Part shown: positions 33,667 through 43,624 of the stretch, one piece after another
Layout: every line of letters starts with the position of its first letter
Position numbering within the stretch: the first letter of the stretch is position 1
Source of the DNA: Actinomycetota bacterium
GTDB lineage: Bacteria; Actinomycetota; Actinomycetes; Mycobacteriales; Mycobacteriaceae
DNA length: 64,000 bases
Assembly: GCA_018268465.1 (NCBI GenBank)
Contig: JAFDWN010000013.1
Location: 1 to 64,000, forward strand
Direction: 5' to 3'
Notes under the pieces: model-generated
What the model was told of the DNA's origin: nothing
Database searches by the model: none
The model's input: the letters and a program-made list of their open reading frames with translations, nothing else
Made by a program: the position numbers and the translations under genes

Positions 33667-34632
33667 GTGAGTTTCCGCCCCAGCACCGTCGAGCGAGTCC
33701 GCCACACGTGGACCCAGCACCGACCCGGACGGCGCACCATGTCCCGCGCCGGCGTCATCGCATGCCTGGCCCTCGGCGCCCTCGGCGGCGTCAACGCCAT
33801 CGCCACCAGCTGCGCGCCCGACCACACCGTCACCGTCGGCCAACTCGACACCACACTCAACCGCGGGACGTCGGTCAGCGGCTTCGCCGACGCCTACGTC
33901 AACGTCTACCTGACCACGACATCATCGAATACCCTGACCGCCTTCACCGGTGCCCGCATCACTCCCACGGCCGTGCCGGTAAACGTGATCAAGACAGCCC
34001 CCTGGTCGGTGACGCGACAGCCCAGCGGATTCGCCAACGTCGACTACTGGTCAGTGATCATCGGCGCGTTCATCAAGCCCATCTCCAAGGCACCCGAACT
34101 GCGCTTCTACCAAGTCCCCGTGGCCGTCGTTCAGGGAAACCCTCGCATCAACACCGCGCCAGCCATCGTCAACGGCCCCGACATCGGATACGACATCGAC
34201 CTGGACTACCCATCCCAGGTCTCGCAAGACTCCGACGCCTACAAAACCATTGCCGACTTTTTAGACACCTGGCTGAAAGGAACGGCCGGCCATCCCGCCA
34301 GCGGCGATATCAGCCGCTACAGCATTTCTCCACAGATCCGCCCATTCGACAAAGCCCCATTCACGAAGATCGGTATCGACTCGATCAATGCGCAAGCCGA
34401 TATCCCGGCCGACGCACAAAACGGATTCACCACAAAAGTACTCGTAACCGCGGAAGGTTCGATAAATGACAAGTCAAATCAAACACTGACCTACCCACTT
34501 GCCATTGTGCGCCAGAGCGACAAATGGTTTATCTCCGATATCGACCCAGCGCCTCAAATCGCAGGCCGCATCGCCAAACCGACCGAAACCACGCAGGCCC
34601 CGACCAACACATCCACCAACGCCCCCGGATAA
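33667..34632 (+). CDS. TcpC/VirB8-like conjugation protein
   Basis: The 321-residue protein has one N-terminal membrane segment (AGVIACLALGALGGVNAI, about 27-45) and then two NTF2-like units (SGFADAYVNVYLTTTSSNTL; AYKTIADFLDTWLKGTAGHP), as in TcpC of Gram-positive conjugative elements. TcpC proteins are VirB8-like assembly components on the outer face of the membrane. The GTG at 33667 is the first start; the C-terminal PTETTQAPTNTSTNAPG tail is low complexity. It is first in a long co-oriented operon. Confidence 0.82.
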   Translation: MSFRPSTVERVRHTWTQHRPGRRTMSRAGVIACLALGALGGVNAIATSCAPDHTVTVGQLDTTLNRGTSVSGFADAYVNVYLTTTSSNTLTAFTGARITPTAVPVNVIKTAPWSVTRQPSGFANVDYWSVIIGAFIKPISKAPELRFYQVPVAVVQGNPRINTAPAIVNGPDIGYDIDLDYPSQVSQDSDAYKTIADFLDTWLKGTAGHPASGDISRYSISPQIRPFDKAPFTKIGIDSINAQADIPADAQNGFTTKVLVTAEGSINDKSNQTLTYPLAIVRQSDKWFISDIDPAPQIAGRIAKPTETTQAPTNTSTNAPG

Positions 34633-34693
34633 CGAGAAGACGTAGCCCGGAAAAGAAACCCCAATCCCGCGAACAGAAAAGGAGGGTAGAAAA

Positions 34694-34945
34694 ATGAACT
34701 ACCTCAACCAGGTGCTCCTGAACACCATCACTCAGGGCAAGACCACCATCATCCTGGTCATCACACTGGTGGCCCTGGGCCTCATCGCCCTGCTCTACGC
34801 CAAGCACCACGGCTCGATCACCAAAGTGATCGTGGTCGTCGCCAGCGCCATCGGCGCAGTGATCATCGTCGTCATCCTCCCGGACCTGCTGCGCGGTTCG
34901 GCCAGTGATACCGGCGGACTCACCGGTATCACCAGCCGCTACTGA
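34694..34945 (+). CDS. Small two-helix membrane protein of the transfer operon (VirB2-like position)
   Basis: The 83-residue protein has two hydrophobic helices (TTIILVITLVALGLIALLYA and VIVVVASAIGAVIIVVILP) joined by a short basic loop. A strong AGGAGGG ribosome-binding site precedes the ATG. Its size, topology and position before a TcpE-like gene suggest a VirB2/TrbC-type pilin-like or channel subunit, but there is no signal for cleavage and no sequence motif proves this. Confidence 0.7.
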   Translation: MNYLNQVLLNTITQGKTTIILVITLVALGLIALLYAKHHGSITKVIVVVASAIGAVIIVVILPDLLRGSASDTGGLTGITSRY

Positions 34946-34986
34946 TACCCGACATAGGCCCCAGAGGCCCGATAAGGACGGACCGC

Positions 34987-35439
34987 ATGAGCTCCGAAGA
35001 GTCATCCCGCGGCAACGTGGACGTTGCCGAACGCCGGGAACCGCCCATCTTCGTCACCATCTACACCCTTGCGCGCAAATTCCCGAAACTGATCGGGAAA
35101 TTCCCGAACGGACAACCCATCCCGTTCGGGCCGTTCACACGCATCCAGTGCGGCGTCCTGGTCGCATCGGCCGGGCTCATTCTCCTGGTGTTCAAGCTGT
35201 TGGACCCGCCGATCCTGCCCACACTGTTCGTCGGAGCTGCGATCACAATCCCGTCGGTCATCCTGGCTCGCCGAATCGGGTTCTCCATGGCCCGCACCAG
35301 TTCACGACTGATCTGGCTGGTGCGACCCCGCCTGTACCGCGCCGCGTTGAGCACCGGAGGCCGCCCACCGCGCAAACACCAGCGGCCCGCCACCACCGGA
35401 ATGAGCGACCACGCCCTGGACCTCGAGTTCCTGCGATGA
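34987..35439 (+). CDS. TcpE/VirB3-like membrane protein
   Basis: The 150-residue protein has two adjacent membrane helices (CGVLVASAGLILLVFKLL; TLFVGAAITIPSVILARRI) and basic flanks, in the position and size of TcpE, the VirB3-like partner of the VirB4 ATPase in Gram-positive conjugation systems. Its stop overlaps the ATG of the VirB4-like gene (ATGA), as expected for a VirB3-VirB4 pair. Confidence 0.75.
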   Translation: MSSEESSRGNVDVAERREPPIFVTIYTLARKFPKLIGKFPNGQPIPFGPFTRIQCGVLVASAGLILLVFKLLDPPILPTLFVGAAITIPSVILARRIGFSMARTSSRLIWLVRPRLYRAALSTGGRPPRKHQRPATTGMSDHALDLEFLR

Positions 35440-37997
35440 TCGTGACCCTGCAACAACCCACCCTGGCGGTGACCGACAACCTGCGCTGGACCCGAAGCGG
35501 AGTCGTCTACGCCGAATGGCTGCTCGCAGCGCTGCCGAACGGGCACGAGGAACGCAGCGAGAAAACCCGGATCGACAACCAACACCGGCACCTGTTCTCC
35601 GACCTCGGCACGACGATTCTGACCAGCGTGGTGGCACCGATCGCCATCCCAACGATTGCCGAGAAGATCACCTCCTCGGCACGGCGGGCCGCGCACCGCT
35701 ACGCGGCCGCCCACCGCGCCGCTTCCACTCCCCCACCACGAAGCGACTTCCTAACGCTGTTTCCCGACGCCGCGATCGAAGCCTCCGCACGGCTCGCCGA
35801 GATCGAAACACAGGATCCGCCGCCGGCCGAGCGCCTGCACTGGTTGTCAGTCCCGCTGTGCGGCCCCGCCCGCGGCGGAGACCTCCCCGACGGCTACCAG
35901 CCCACCGCCAAAGATGTCCAAGCCTTCACCACGCTCGCCGCCGACACTCAGCGCAAAATCCCCGGGATCTTCCGACCCCAACGCGTCAGCGAGCACCAGA
36001 TGCACTGGCTTTGGGAGCGCAGCCACACCCGTGGCGTCGACTACCGCGCATACCTCAAGGCGCTCAACGGTTCCGAACCCAATCCTTCGGCCCCACGGCC
36101 TTTCCCCCACCGCGCCGCCAGCGCGCACTCAGTCCGCCGGCGCCGCGGCTTTCGGCTCGACGGAGAACTGGACCCACGGCTCTCACGCGCAGTCAAGGTC
36201 GGATTTCCCGACAGCGACATTCCCCCGAGCTACCAAACATTCCTGCTCGTCGACGACTACCCAGCCAAGCTGGCCTGGCCAGGCGTCGCCGACCAAGTGT
36301 TCGCGCTACTCAATCACTTCGAGGGCACCGGTGTCGACTACACCCTGCACACCTGGGTCCGCAACCGCGCCGACGCCCTCGCACACAACGCGAGCTCGCT
36401 CAAGCAGCTGGCCGAGCAGATGGACGAACGCGACAGTGAAGTGAGCTTCGCGCAGAACTTCCTCGTCACACGCGGCCAGCAGCTCGCCCAATACAACACC
36501 CACCTGGAAGCCAATCCGGCCGAGACCGAAATCCACTTCTGCCCGATCATCGCAGTGTCCGCCCCCAGCTACGAGGAACTGCGCGACCGCGTCCAAGACG
36601 TCCACCGCACATTCAAAGACATCCCCATCAAGCTCGTCGACCCCGCCGGCGCCCAAGAAGAAGCCTGGGCCGCCTGCCAACCCGGGTACGCCCCCCAGCG
36701 AGTGACCGCTGACTACACCCATGTCACCGCCACCGACAACTTCTCCAAGTTCACACCGATCACCGCGGCCAAGATCGGCGACGACGCCGGGCCCTGCATC
36801 GGCGAATGCCGGCTATCCGGGTTCCACGAACCGGTCTACTTCGATCTGCTCGGCGTCACGGAGAAAAACAAATCCGCCAGCTTCGCGTTGGTCGGCGACC
36901 TCGGCTCCGGCAAGTCGGTGCTGCTGAAAGTCTTCGGCGGCCTCACCGTCGACCACGGCGGCCAGGTGTTCGCCATCGACCGCTCCCCTATGGGCGAGTA
37001 CGTGTCATTCGCCGAATCCGTAGCCAACGCGGTCGTCATCGATCCGACCAACCCCCAGTACACCCTGGACCTGCTGCGGGTGGTGCCCGGCGCCGACGTC
37101 GCCGAACGCATCCTGCCCGTCCTCATGCGCCTCTTCCAGATCAAATCGGGCAGCCCCGAATCCACCCTGCTGTCTGACCTCATTGAGCCGAACTACCGGG
37201 CACGCCACAAGATCAAGGGCCTACCCGAACTCGTCACCCACACCGCCAACCTGGTCCGCAACCCGAGCCTGGCCACCGGAGCCGTCGCCGATGCCCCTCC
37301 CGCGGTGATCGCGAAAGTCGCCTCCCAACTCCGGTTCTGGTCGCAACGCACCTACGCCCGTGTCCTGTTCGCCAACGACCTGCCACCGCTGCCACTGGAC
37401 GCCCCGTTCGTGGTGCTGCGCACCAACAGACTCTCGCTGCCCGAGGAGAAGAGCAGCCTCGCCGACGATCCCACCAAACTCTTCGGCGACGTCATCTACA
37501 CACTGTTCGCCACCATCGCCCGGCAGGTACTGTTCTCAGAGCCCGACGACCCCAATCCTCGCTTCGGACTGTTCCTGCTCGACGAAGCCCGCCATCTGAC
37601 CCGGTCGGCCATCGGGGACGGGATCATCGAGGACTTCGTCATCGACGGCCGCAAACACGACTGCGCGATCGGGCTGGCCTCCCAAGATCCCGCGCACTTC
37701 CGACGGTTCACCTACCTCATCCCGACCCTGTTCCTGTTCCGCCAGGTCGACGAAACGCTCGCCACCGAGGAACTACGGATGGCCAGCAAGGACGCCGCCC
37801 GCGACCGAAACCTGGTCAAGCAACTGATGACCGACACAAGCCCCGGGACCGGCGAAGACGGCGAAACACCTCCCGAGCGGCGCGGCGAATGCCTGATGAA
37901 AGACATCCGCGGCCGCCTCGTCGAGATCAAAATCAAACTCCCGGCCCGCGGCGAGCGCGCCGCCGCGGTGAGCACGACCCCGGGAGCAGCCGCATGA
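35436..37997 (+). CDS. VirB4/TcpF-like conjugation ATPase
   Basis: The protein has ~853 residues, with the true start at ATG 35436. The N-terminal half is the VirB4-type membrane-proximal region (HEERSEKTRIDNQHRHL; VSFAQNFLVTRGQQLAQY). Walker A is VGDLGSGKSVLLKV at about 485-498, then QVFAIDRSPMGEY, and the Walker B-like segment is FGLFLLDEARHLTRS. The C-terminus has AIGLASQDPAHFRRFT. The ATPase powers assembly and transport. A longer frame starting at 34905 reads through the upstream genes in another phase and is rejected. It overlaps both neighbours. Confidence 0.92.
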   Translation: MIVTLQQPTLAVTDNLRWTRSGVVYAEWLLAALPNGHEERSEKTRIDNQHRHLFSDLGTTILTSVVAPIAIPTIAEKITSSARRAAHRYAAAHRAASTPPPRSDFLTLFPDAAIEASARLAEIETQDPPPAERLHWLSVPLCGPARGGDLPDGYQPTAKDVQAFTTLAADTQRKIPGIFRPQRVSEHQMHWLWERSHTRGVDYRAYLKALNGSEPNPSAPRPFPHRAASAHSVRRRRGFRLDGELDPRLSRAVKVGFPDSDIPPSYQTFLLVDDYPAKLAWPGVADQVFALLNHFEGTGVDYTLHTWVRNRADALAHNASSLKQLAEQMDERDSEVSFAQNFLVTRGQQLAQYNTHLEANPAETEIHFCPIIAVSAPSYEELRDRVQDVHRTFKDIPIKLVDPAGAQEEAWAACQPGYAPQRVTADYTHVTATDNFSKFTPITAAKIGDDAGPCIGECRLSGFHEPVYFDLLGVTEKNKSASFALVGDLGSGKSVLLKVFGGLTVDHGGQVFAIDRSPMGEYVSFAESVANAVVIDPTNPQYTLDLLRVVPGADVAERILPVLMRLFQIKSGSPESTLLSDLIEPNYRARHKIKGLPELVTHTANLVRNPSLATGAVADAPPAVIAKVASQLRFWSQRTYARVLFANDLPPLPLDAPFVVLRTNRLSLPEEKSSLADDPTKLFGDVIYTLFATIARQVLFSEPDDPNPRFGLFLLDEARHLTRSAIGDGIIEDFVIDGRKHDCAIGLASQDPAHFRRFTYLIPTLFLFRQVDETLATEELRMASKDAARDRNLVKQLMTDTSPGTGEDGETPPERRGECLMKDIRGRLVEIKIKLPARGERAAAVSTTPGAAA

Positions 37998-40123
37998 AGC
38001 GCAACCCATTCCGCAGCGCCGCCCGAGCCTGGCGCCGCATTGTGCTGCTGCTGACCCCAGCGATGATGAGCATCATCAACGCGGCCCCCGCGTGGGCTGG
38101 CACCGGTGCGACCGCGGCCATCCTGTGGATCGGAGTCACCGACAGTGCGCACGTGCCACTCGGCTCCTACGGCTTGTCGCTGAACAACGGCTCACTCACC
38201 GACCCCGCCGCCGCACCGCCAGCGCTGAGCATGCATTGGTTCTACAGCCTGTTCCTCGGCATCATCGCCACCCCGATCTGGCTGGTGAACAACGTCCTGT
38301 CCTTCAAGTGGCTCAAGGTCATCTCACAGCCATTCGACTTCATCGGCCACCAGCTGACCGTGATGGTGCACAACCCCGTGGTGCTGACCGCGATCGGCCT
38401 GATCGCCGCGGCCATAATCGCGGTGACCTTCGCGCTCGGCAAAGTCGGCAAAGCGGCCGCGCAGATCACCACAGCCATCCTGCTGGCCTACATCTCGATC
38501 GCCCTGGCCAACAAACCGGTCAGCGAGCTACTCGGCCCCAACGGCGCACTCACCATGGGCCGCGACATCGGCGTCGAAATCAGCAGCGAGCTGTCCGGAA
38601 AACCCCTAGAAGGTCAACAAGCGGTGGACTCGCTGTCGCAGTCGCTCGCCGACCACTTCGCCCGCACCCCCACCCTCATCTGGAACTTCGGCCAAGACCT
38701 CGACGCACCGCCCTACAACTGTGGCCAAGCCTGGTCGACGGCCATCACCAGCGGCCCGGTCGACAAAGTCAAAGACGCCGTCGCCCAGAACTGCCCGAAC
38801 GGCCAAGACCTCCACGACTACGCCATGAGTGATCCCACCAGCAGGAAAATCATCGCCTTCGTCGCGATCATCTTCGCGCTGGCCGTAGCGATCGTCTTCA
38901 CCTACCTCTGCGTCCAGGTCGTCATCCTCGCCCTATCGGCGGTGTTCTGGGCCATCGTCGGCATCGTCGCCCTCATCACCGGATGGATCCCTGGCGGCAG
39001 CCAAAACCTTGCGCTCAAAGCCGCCCTCGACGCGGTGTTCTCCTTCGCCGGCATGACAGGGATGGTCGCCATCGTCGGTCTCACCGGCACACTCGCCGGT
39101 GCCATGTTCTCCGCGGCCGGCGGCGACCTCGTCGTCGCCATGCCACTGGTCTCGCTGATGCTTGTCGCGATCTTCATAGCCCTACGCAAGGTCCGCAAAG
39201 GCATCCTCAAAGCCCGCGAACGCACCGTCCGAGCCCTCCAACGGTTCAACGGATCCCAGGGTGAAATATCCGGAGCCACAAACATTCTCGAACGCCTCGA
39301 CCCGCTCACCGCAATCCCGAACGCGACCCACCGAGTCACTAGCCTCGCCCGCCACGGCGCGACCACTGCCGCCAAGCTCGGCATCGCCGCAGCAGCCCCC
39401 GAAGCTGCCCCCTTCCTCGGAGCTGCCGACCAACTGCAGAACAGGGCGAGCATCAAGAACCTCAGAGGATCGCGCCGATCCAAGTCCGACACATCACATC
39501 AGAAGACCGACACACCACCTCAGGAGACACCTGCCGCCACAGAACTTCAGACGCCGGCATGGGACGCCGACACCATCGAGGTAGGTGACCGCATCCGTTA
39601 CTCGGGCGGTTGGGACGTCGTCGCCAAGGTCAACGACAAGTCCGTGCGACTGGTCGACCTGGACGATCGGCTGCCCTTCGATCAGATCGACGAGGTCACA
39701 ACCAGCGGCGGCGCCGCGGTGCGCGTAGTCACTGGCCAGCGGTCGATCGTCGACCAGGTCACCGCCGCGGGCGCCCACAACGGCTATTCCCAATCCGGAG
39801 CACCGGCGCCGCCAGTCAATAGCGGTCAGGCGCCCGTCGCCCCCACCCTGGCCGGCCCCCCTGAACCTACGCTGCCGCACGCCGCGAGCGTCGCCGAACA
39901 CCGGCAGCGATTCCCGCACCTGTGCGGAGCTCAGACCACCCGTGGCGGCTACTGCATCAACGCTGCGGACTCCTGCCCGCACCACTCTCATGCCCCGACG
40001 CCCATCCACCCGGCGATCGCCGCCCTCGCCCGCTCCAGCCAGGACGCGCCGAAGATCGATGATCCGGACGCCATGCCGGAGTTCTACGCCGACATCAGGG
40101 CCGAACTCATGGGCCGGAGGTGA
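37994..40123 (+). CDS. VirB6/TrbL-like multi-pass transfer protein with C-terminal soluble domains
   Basis: The ~709-residue protein starts with a signal-like hydrophobic segment (IVLLLTPAMMSIINAAPAWA). It then has about six to eight membrane helices between residues 75 and 430 (for example FLGIIATPIWLVNNVLSF; IIAFVAIIFALAVAIVFTYL), as in VirB6/TrbL channel proteins. The C-terminal soluble part has a KOW/SH3-like unit (EVGDRIRYSGGWDVVAKVND) and a Cys/His cluster (CGAQTTRGGYCINAADSCPH). The ATG at 37994 overlaps the VirB4 stop. The Cys/His tail is unusual for VirB6 and could bind zinc. Confidence 0.82.
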   Translation: MKRNPFRSAARAWRRIVLLLTPAMMSIINAAPAWAGTGATAAILWIGVTDSAHVPLGSYGLSLNNGSLTDPAAAPPALSMHWFYSLFLGIIATPIWLVNNVLSFKWLKVISQPFDFIGHQLTVMVHNPVVLTAIGLIAAAIIAVTFALGKVGKAAAQITTAILLAYISIALANKPVSELLGPNGALTMGRDIGVEISSELSGKPLEGQQAVDSLSQSLADHFARTPTLIWNFGQDLDAPPYNCGQAWSTAITSGPVDKVKDAVAQNCPNGQDLHDYAMSDPTSRKIIAFVAIIFALAVAIVFTYLCVQVVILALSAVFWAIVGIVALITGWIPGGSQNLALKAALDAVFSFAGMTGMVAIVGLTGTLAGAMFSAAGGDLVVAMPLVSLMLVAIFIALRKVRKGILKARERTVRALQRFNGSQGEISGATNILERLDPLTAIPNATHRVTSLARHGATTAAKLGIAAAAPEAAPFLGAADQLQNRASIKNLRGSRRSKSDTSHQKTDTPPQETPAATELQTPAWDADTIEVGDRIRYSGGWDVVAKVNDKSVRLVDLDDRLPFDQIDEVTTSGGAAVRVVTGQRSIVDQVTAAGAHNGYSQSGAPAPPVNSGQAPVAPTLAGPPEPTLPHAASVAEHRQRFPHLCGAQTTRGGYCINAADSCPHHSHAPTPIHPAIAALARSSQDAPKIDDPDAMPEFYADIRAELMGRR

Positions 40124-40130
40124 CCGGCGA

Positions 40131-41357
40131 TTGACCACCACCATTAAGACAGCTTTGACCGCGGCCCTAGTAGCCCTGCTGTTCATGCTCGCCCTGCCAA
40201 TCGCGATCACCATGATGGCCCTGCCAGGCCAGGGAACACAGCAGTTCTTCGCGACATGCACCGCGGCGCTCGGCATCCGCGGGGCGATCGTGGCGAACCC
40301 CCCCGGTGACGCCCCATCGGCGCAGGAAGTCCTGTTGAAGATCGACCAGACCGCCACAACACTGGGGTTCGGCAGACAGGGGGCAACCGTGACCGCGGCG
40401 ATCGCTATGCGCGCAACTGGGCTGGCCAACGCCGCCAACGCCGCCAACGCCGACACGCAGCGCTATGCGCATAGCGCGGTTCTCAACGCCGGCGCCGGCG
40501 CCCTCGGACTTCCACTATCCTGGGGCACCGCCGCCGAGCTCATGACTCCCGAGGTGTCCACCGCGCTGGCCCTCGACAATATGGTTGACGGCGAACCCCG
40601 TTGGCGCGACACAGATCCCAGCCAACTGGCGGCGCAAATCACAGGGCTGACGGCCGAAGACTTCACCCAGCATGTCGCCGACGCCCAAGCCCGCCTGGCG
40701 ACGCTCCCCGCGCCAGCCGAAACCTCAACCCCCGCCACCGCACTGACTTCAGCCGCTCCAACCACCACCCAGCAGACAGCAGCGCCCGCACCCCCGACCA
40801 CACCCGCGCCAACCTCAACGGCCACCACGGTGCTCAACCCGGACCAGGCCAGCGCGGCCATGTCCACCGCTCCCGCCGCCGCAAACTGCCTACACGCACT
40901 GACCACGCCGCTACCGGCTGCCGCGCCCCGACACAACCCCGCCGGACCCGACATCGCCGCAGCCGCCCAACGCACTGTGGGTACCGACCAGACCGCCACC
41001 GCCACCGCCGCACCAGCCGCGACCACCGAGCCCATCCCGGCGCAACCGAGCACCCCGCCGGCCAACATCACCAGTTCCGCAGAATTCGTCGCCTCGATCC
41101 TGTCAAGCACACTAGGAACCACCATCCCCACCACCATCGCCGAACAGTTGCAGATCGGATACCGCGTGGTCGCCGACCCCGAACCGGGCGACGCCGTCTA
41201 CATCGACATCAGTGCAAGCACCGGCCCACACCTGGCTGGCATCGCCGTCGACGCCGACACCATGGTCACTGTGCTGCCCGGGCACCCCGCGCCGGAATGG
41301 ACCCGCATCGGGCCGAATCGCGTGATCCGGCGCATCGAAGGGGGCCCCGCCGCATGA
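40131..41357 (+). CDS. Membrane-anchored protein with degenerate NlpC/P60-like C-terminus
   Basis: The ~408-residue protein has one N-terminal membrane segment (ALVALLFMLALPIAITMMA), a helical region, a long Thr/Pro/Ala linker, and a C-terminal domain. That domain aligns by pattern with NlpC/P60 enzymes: SSAEFVASIL stands where the catalytic DCSGL..W is expected, then EPGDAVYIDI and GPHLAGIAVDAD keep the His strand. The catalytic Cys is absent, so it is probably not a hydrolase. The TTG at 40131 is chosen because GGAGG lies ten bases upstream. Its stop overlaps the next gene, an intact NlpC/P60 protein. Confidence 0.7.
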   Translation: MTTTIKTALTAALVALLFMLALPIAITMMALPGQGTQQFFATCTAALGIRGAIVANPPGDAPSAQEVLLKIDQTATTLGFGRQGATVTAAIAMRATGLANAANAANADTQRYAHSAVLNAGAGALGLPLSWGTAAELMTPEVSTALALDNMVDGEPRWRDTDPSQLAAQITGLTAEDFTQHVADAQARLATLPAPAETSTPATALTSAAPTTTQQTAAPAPPTTPAPTSTATTVLNPDQASAAMSTAPAAANCLHALTTPLPAAAPRHNPAGPDIAAAAQRTVGTDQTATATAAPAATTEPIPAQPSTPPANITSSAEFVASILSSTLGTTIPTTIAEQLQIGYRVVADPEPGDAVYIDISASTGPHLAGIAVDADTMVTVLPGHPAPEWTRIGPNRVIRRIEGGPAA

Positions 41358-42766
41358 CCCAACCGTCCGCGCCCATCGCCACCGCCGAAGAACCGGCCAC
41401 CAGCGACGCCGAGAACCCCTCCACCGCGAACCCTCCACGCACCACGCAGGCCCCCGGTCAGTCCGACGGCCCCGTGCCGGTCAAACCACCACCGCTGCCC
41501 GGCGCCGCGGCACCAACCACACCACCATCCACCGCAGCTTCTCCTGCCGCGCCGGGCACCACGACACCAAACACCCAGAGCCCCAATGGCACCGGAACCG
41601 TCCCGGCCACCCCCGGAACCACCACCACCGGCGACACCAAACTCAAAGACGGCAAAGAGGATTCGGAAACCGACCACAAGGGCGACCACAACGCCGACAG
41701 CGACTCCGACAGCGACGCATCAGCCGACACCCCACCGGATCCAGGCCCGTCACCAGACGCCCTCGGCCCACTGGCCAATCTCGGCCCACAGCTGGCCAGC
41801 CCGCTCATCAACGCCGCCACCGGGATCCCCGCGGCCGCACTCCAGGGCGCCGGAAGCCTCATCCCGGCACTCGCATCAGCCGTCATGCCCCAACTCGCCG
41901 CGCTCGCAAACCAACTCGGCACCGGCGCACCCCCCGGAATCCCCTCCGGCCGCGTCAACACCAACGGCGCCGACAGTCTCGCCGGCCCCCTGGGCTCCCT
42001 AGTAGGCGAAGGCCCTGCCGCCGACGCGGCCCGCAACAAGAACGAGGCCCTGGCCCGCCAAGTCGGCGCGATGCGCGACGTCGAACGCCAACTCGGCGAG
42101 ATCCTCGGCCTGTCCTCGGCCCGCACCGAAGGCGACCGCGCGAAGATCCAAGGCGTCATCGACGACGTCGAAACCGCCCTCATGTCGGCCGGCGTCCAAG
42201 GCGACACGCCCGAAGCGCAGACCGCGGTCATGACGGCAATGCGCAAAGCACTCGACGAGGCCGGCAGCGTGGTCAGCTCCGCTGCACGCGACAAACTCAC
42301 CGACGCCCAGTTCGTCCGATCGCTCATCCACAACTACCTGGCCGCGGCAGGCTCGACCGACTCGCTGCAAGCGGGAGCCTCCGGCAGCGGCGCCGGGGCC
42401 AACGCCGCACGTATCGCTCATGATGCGCTCGGCCTCCCCTACGTCTGGGGCGGAGGCGGCGCACTAGGCCCCACCGGCGGCGGATTCGACTGCAGCGGCC
42501 TCACCCAGTGGGCCGTCGCCCGCGCATCCGGCGGCCGCGTGATCCTGCCCCGCACCACCTACGAGCAGATTCACGCCGGAACAGCCGTACCTCTCAACGC
42601 ACTCGCTCCAGGCGACCTGATCTTCTCCAACTGGTCCTCACCCGGCGTCCCCGAACACGTCGCCATCTACATCGGGAACGGGCAAGTCATCGAAGCGCCG
42701 CAGCGAGGTGTCCCGGTGCACATCAGCAACCTGCCTTCCGGCGCGCAAGCCCGCCGCGTTCTATAA
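41354..42766 (+). CDS. NlpC/P60 peptidoglycan hydrolase of the transfer operon
   Basis: The ~470-residue protein has a Pro/Thr/Asp-rich N-terminal 130 residues, a helical middle with coiled-coil character (ARNKNEALARQVGAMRDVER), and a C-terminal NlpC/P60 domain. The domain reads LPYVWGGGGALGPTGGG, FDCSGLTQWAVA (catalytic Cys), APGDLIFSNWSSPGVPEHVA (catalytic His) and IYIGNGQVIEAPQ. It should cut peptide stems of peptidoglycan to open a path for the transfer apparatus, as VirB1-type proteins do. No classical signal peptide is visible. The ATG at 41354 overlaps the previous stop. Confidence 0.88.
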   Translation: MTQPSAPIATAEEPATSDAENPSTANPPRTTQAPGQSDGPVPVKPPPLPGAAAPTTPPSTAASPAAPGTTTPNTQSPNGTGTVPATPGTTTTGDTKLKDGKEDSETDHKGDHNADSDSDSDASADTPPDPGPSPDALGPLANLGPQLASPLINAATGIPAAALQGAGSLIPALASAVMPQLAALANQLGTGAPPGIPSGRVNTNGADSLAGPLGSLVGEGPAADAARNKNEALARQVGAMRDVERQLGEILGLSSARTEGDRAKIQGVIDDVETALMSAGVQGDTPEAQTAVMTAMRKALDEAGSVVSSAARDKLTDAQFVRSLIHNYLAAAGSTDSLQAGASGSGAGANAARIAHDALGLPYVWGGGGALGPTGGGFDCSGLTQWAVARASGGRVILPRTTYEQIHAGTAVPLNALAPGDLIFSNWSSPGVPEHVAIYIGNGQVIEAPQRGVPVHISNLPSGAQARRVL

Positions 42767-42805
42767 CTGAACAAGCACCCACAGTCAGGAAAGGCCTCAT
42801 CGCCA

Positions 42806-43624
42806 ATGATCGCCACCAACGACGAACAGGCCACCACCGATGGCTTCGAGATCAGCGTCGACGAAGGCGCCTATCTCGTCGAACACCTCGACCTCAGCGG
42901 CCGCTTGCCCGAAGTCCTCGCCTTGTACATTCCCATGACCGGCCCCGACCTCGCCGAACCGTGGAAACAGCTGCAGCGAGATCGCCTCACCGAACGTGGC
43001 CTCCTCACCGCCAACGGCACACTTCCCGAGGTCGCCAGCCTGGTACGCACCATCGCGCACGCGGAAGAGACACTCGCGATCCGGATCATTCCGCTCCACG
43101 AGCCCAACACCATGCTGCGCGTCGCGATCGCGACCCGATTCGGCCAGTACGTCGTCGCCAGCCGCACCTGCCATATGCTGCTGGTACAACGCGTGCCCGC
43201 GGCCGACTGGCTCGCCGCCACCACAGCAGTGCTCGCTGTCAACCTAGGCGCCCTCGAACCGGCCCCCTTGAGTGATCTGATCCACCTCACCGCCGCTGAA
43301 GCGGCACGCATCGCTGACACAGCCCCCGGCCACGCCACCGACCGACTCATCGAACACGGCCTCACCCCCCATGACGCCGCGATCCTCAACGCCTCCTCCA
43401 AACCCGACGTTGTCACAGAAATCACCGCACTGCGCCGCGTCGACGACGTCACCCGCCGCACCAAAACCGCAGTGTCCCTCCTCGACACCGAGAACCACGG
43501 ACGCGTCCTCGCCTGGCCTCGCGTCGGCATAGACCGCCAAACCCACCTGACCTACGCCCCGATGTCCAACCAACGCCTCGACGGCGCACTCCGTGCACTG
43601 TGGGCCTCACTCGACGACCGCTAA
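42806..43624 (+). CDS. EspG-like type VII secretion chaperone
   Basis: The 272-residue protein matches the EspG pattern. It opens EGAYLVEHLDLSGRLPEVLA, has DLAEPWKQLQRDRLTERGLL, then EVASLVRTIAHAEETLAIRI, IATRFGQYVVASRTCHMLLV, and ends with LDGALRALWASLDDR. EspG proteins bind PE/PPE or related substrates and keep them soluble for ESX secretion. Its presence inside a conjugation operon recalls mycobacterial conjugative plasmids that carry both a type IV and an ESX system. AGGAAAGG precedes the start. The specific substrate is unknown; the DUF4226-type proteins of this element are candidates. Confidence 0.85.
   Translation: MIATNDEQATTDGFEISVDEGAYLVEHLDLSGRLPEVLALYIPMTGPDLAEPWKQLQRDRLTERGLLTANGTLPEVASLVRTIAHAEETLAIRIIPLHEPNTMLRVAIATRFGQYVVASRTCHMLLVQRVPAADWLAATTAVLAVNLGALEPAPLSDLIHLTAAEAARIADTAPGHATDRLIEHGLTPHDAAILNASSKPDVVTEITALRRVDDVTRRTKTAVSLLDTENHGRVLAWPRVGIDRQTHLTYAPMSNQRLDGALRALWASLDDR

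Noticed and set aside
34905..37997. A 1030-residue VirB4-like reading
   Set aside because: The first ~177 residues overlap the TcpE-like gene and its leader in another frame; ATG 35436 overlaps the TcpE-like stop.
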